Part shown: piece after piece, positions 63,527 through 64,000 of the stretch | How the letters are laid out: every line of letters begins with the position of its first letter | Numbering within the stretch: the first letter of the stretch is position 1 | Assembly (NCBI RefSeq): GCF_003226555.1 | Contig: NZ_QKQS01000023.1 | Location: forward strand, 1,059,263-1,123,262 | DNA length: 64,000 nucleotides | Source: Rhodopseudomonas palustris | GTDB taxonomy: Bacteria > Pseudomonadota > Alphaproteobacteria > Rhizobiales > Xanthobacteraceae | Direction: 5' to 3' | The notes under the pieces: generated by a model | Told to the model about the DNA's origin: nothing | What the model saw: only the letters and a program-made list of their open reading frames with translations | Database searches by the model: none | Translations under genes and position numbers: made by a program

Positions 63527-64000
63527 ATGCGCGCCTCGGAGAACAGCTTCTTCATTCTGCTGCTGATCGGGGCGACCGTCCTGTTCTGCTGGATTCTGTG
63601 GCCGCTTTACGGTGCGGTCCTGTGGGGCATGGTGATCGCGATTCTGTTTGCGCCCTTGAACCGTGGTCTCAATCACGCCTTCGGCTTCCGACGCAATCTT
63701 GCCGCGCTGACGTCGGTCACGATCATCGTGCTGATGGTGCTGCTGCCGCTGTCGTTGCTCGGCGCGGCTTTGGCGCGGGAAGGGGCTGCGACCTACACCA
63801 AGATCGAATCCGGCAACCTCGACCTGCTCAATACGTTGCGGGAGTTGTTGGCTGCCCGGCCGGACTGGATCGGCGATCTGCTCAGCCGATTCGGCGTCGG
63901 CAATCTGTCCGATCTGCAGCAGCGGCTGTCGGCGGTGCTGCTGCGCGGCAGCCAGTATATTGCAGGGCAGGCGCTCGACATCGGCCAAAGCACCTTCGAC
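63527..64000 (+). CDS. AI-2E family (PerM-like) transporter, N-terminal part (partial)
   Basis: Open from ATG at 63527 (MRASENSFFILLLIGATVLF) to the right edge, 158 codons. It has the two N-terminal helices and the family's LYGAVLWGMVIAILFAPLNR block, followed by AALTSVTIIVLMVLLPLSLLG and the start of a soluble insert. Family members export small molecules (AI-2 in the case of TqsA) or act as Na+/H+ antiporters. The end lies outside the window. Confidence 0.88.
   Translation, partial: MRASENSFFILLLIGATVLFCWILWPLYGAVLWGMVIAILFAPLNRGLNHAFGFRRNLAALTSVTIIVLMVLLPLSLLGAALAREGAATYTKIESGNLDLLNTLRELLAARPDWIGDLLSRFGVGNLSDLQQRLSAVLLRGSQYIAGQALDIGQSTFD

Overview
The window is a high-GC alphaproteobacterial chromosome segment. 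Gene content and order point to Rhodopseudomonas or a close Bradyrhizobiaceae relative. The main pointers are a composite c-di-GMP enzyme followed directly by a BLUF photoreceptor (the papA-papB arrangement described in R. palustris), a bolA / J-domain / cobS / cobT block, a PHB locus (phaR, phaA, phaB), an alphaproteobacterial porin and dispersed Bradyrhizobiaceae-type palindromic repeats. No phage, IS element, CRISPR array or rRNA was seen. One tRNA gene, tRNA-Leu(CAA), is present.

0-12.7 kb: the 3' end of a hybrid histidine kinase, then a minus-strand group cobS, DUF29 gene, cobT and a phytase-type esterase-like gene, a DedA membrane protein, a J-domain protein and bolA. An aroK-aroB-CNNM/CorC operon follows, then a 48-residue membrane microprotein, xerD and a His-rich YqjI-like PadR regulator with twin palindromic operators.

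12.7-31 kb is mostly housekeeping: accA, an L,D-transpeptidase-like lipoprotein, secA, a parvulin isomerase, mutS, pcaF, a MarR-EmrA-EmrB efflux operon with a perfect palindromic operator, a Zur-type regulator, an EamA exporter, ispG and a ParE-type toxin-antitoxin pair.

31-41 kb: a CPA1 Na+/H+ antiporter, papA-papB, a DUF1345 protein, a short-chain prenyl synthase, mtgA, rpmF, two orphan proteins and a second GGDEF/EAL protein in which both signature motifs have decayed.

41-52 kb: the PHB locus (phaR divergent from phaA, then phaB after a strong terminator), an EamA exporter, a retropepsin-like protease, hrpB, an acyltransferase-3 protein, an acetyl-CoA hydrolase/transferase and an AT-richer region with a possible small gene.

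52-64 kb: a porin, a MarR regulator and an unusual alpha/beta hydrolase-like protein whose upstream region shares a 12-bp word with that of the porin. These are followed by tRNA-Leu, dsbB, an AbrB-type transporter, a Cys-pair secreted protein, a cidA/cidB pair, an esterase-like hydrolase, a chemoreceptor and the start of an AI-2E family permease.

Most genes are well-known families. The items most worth a second look are the light/c-di-GMP pair together with the second, degenerate GGDEF/EAL protein, the YqjI-like regulator with its operators, the porin/MarR/hydrolase cluster, and the hairpin plus small ORF at about 51.5 kb.
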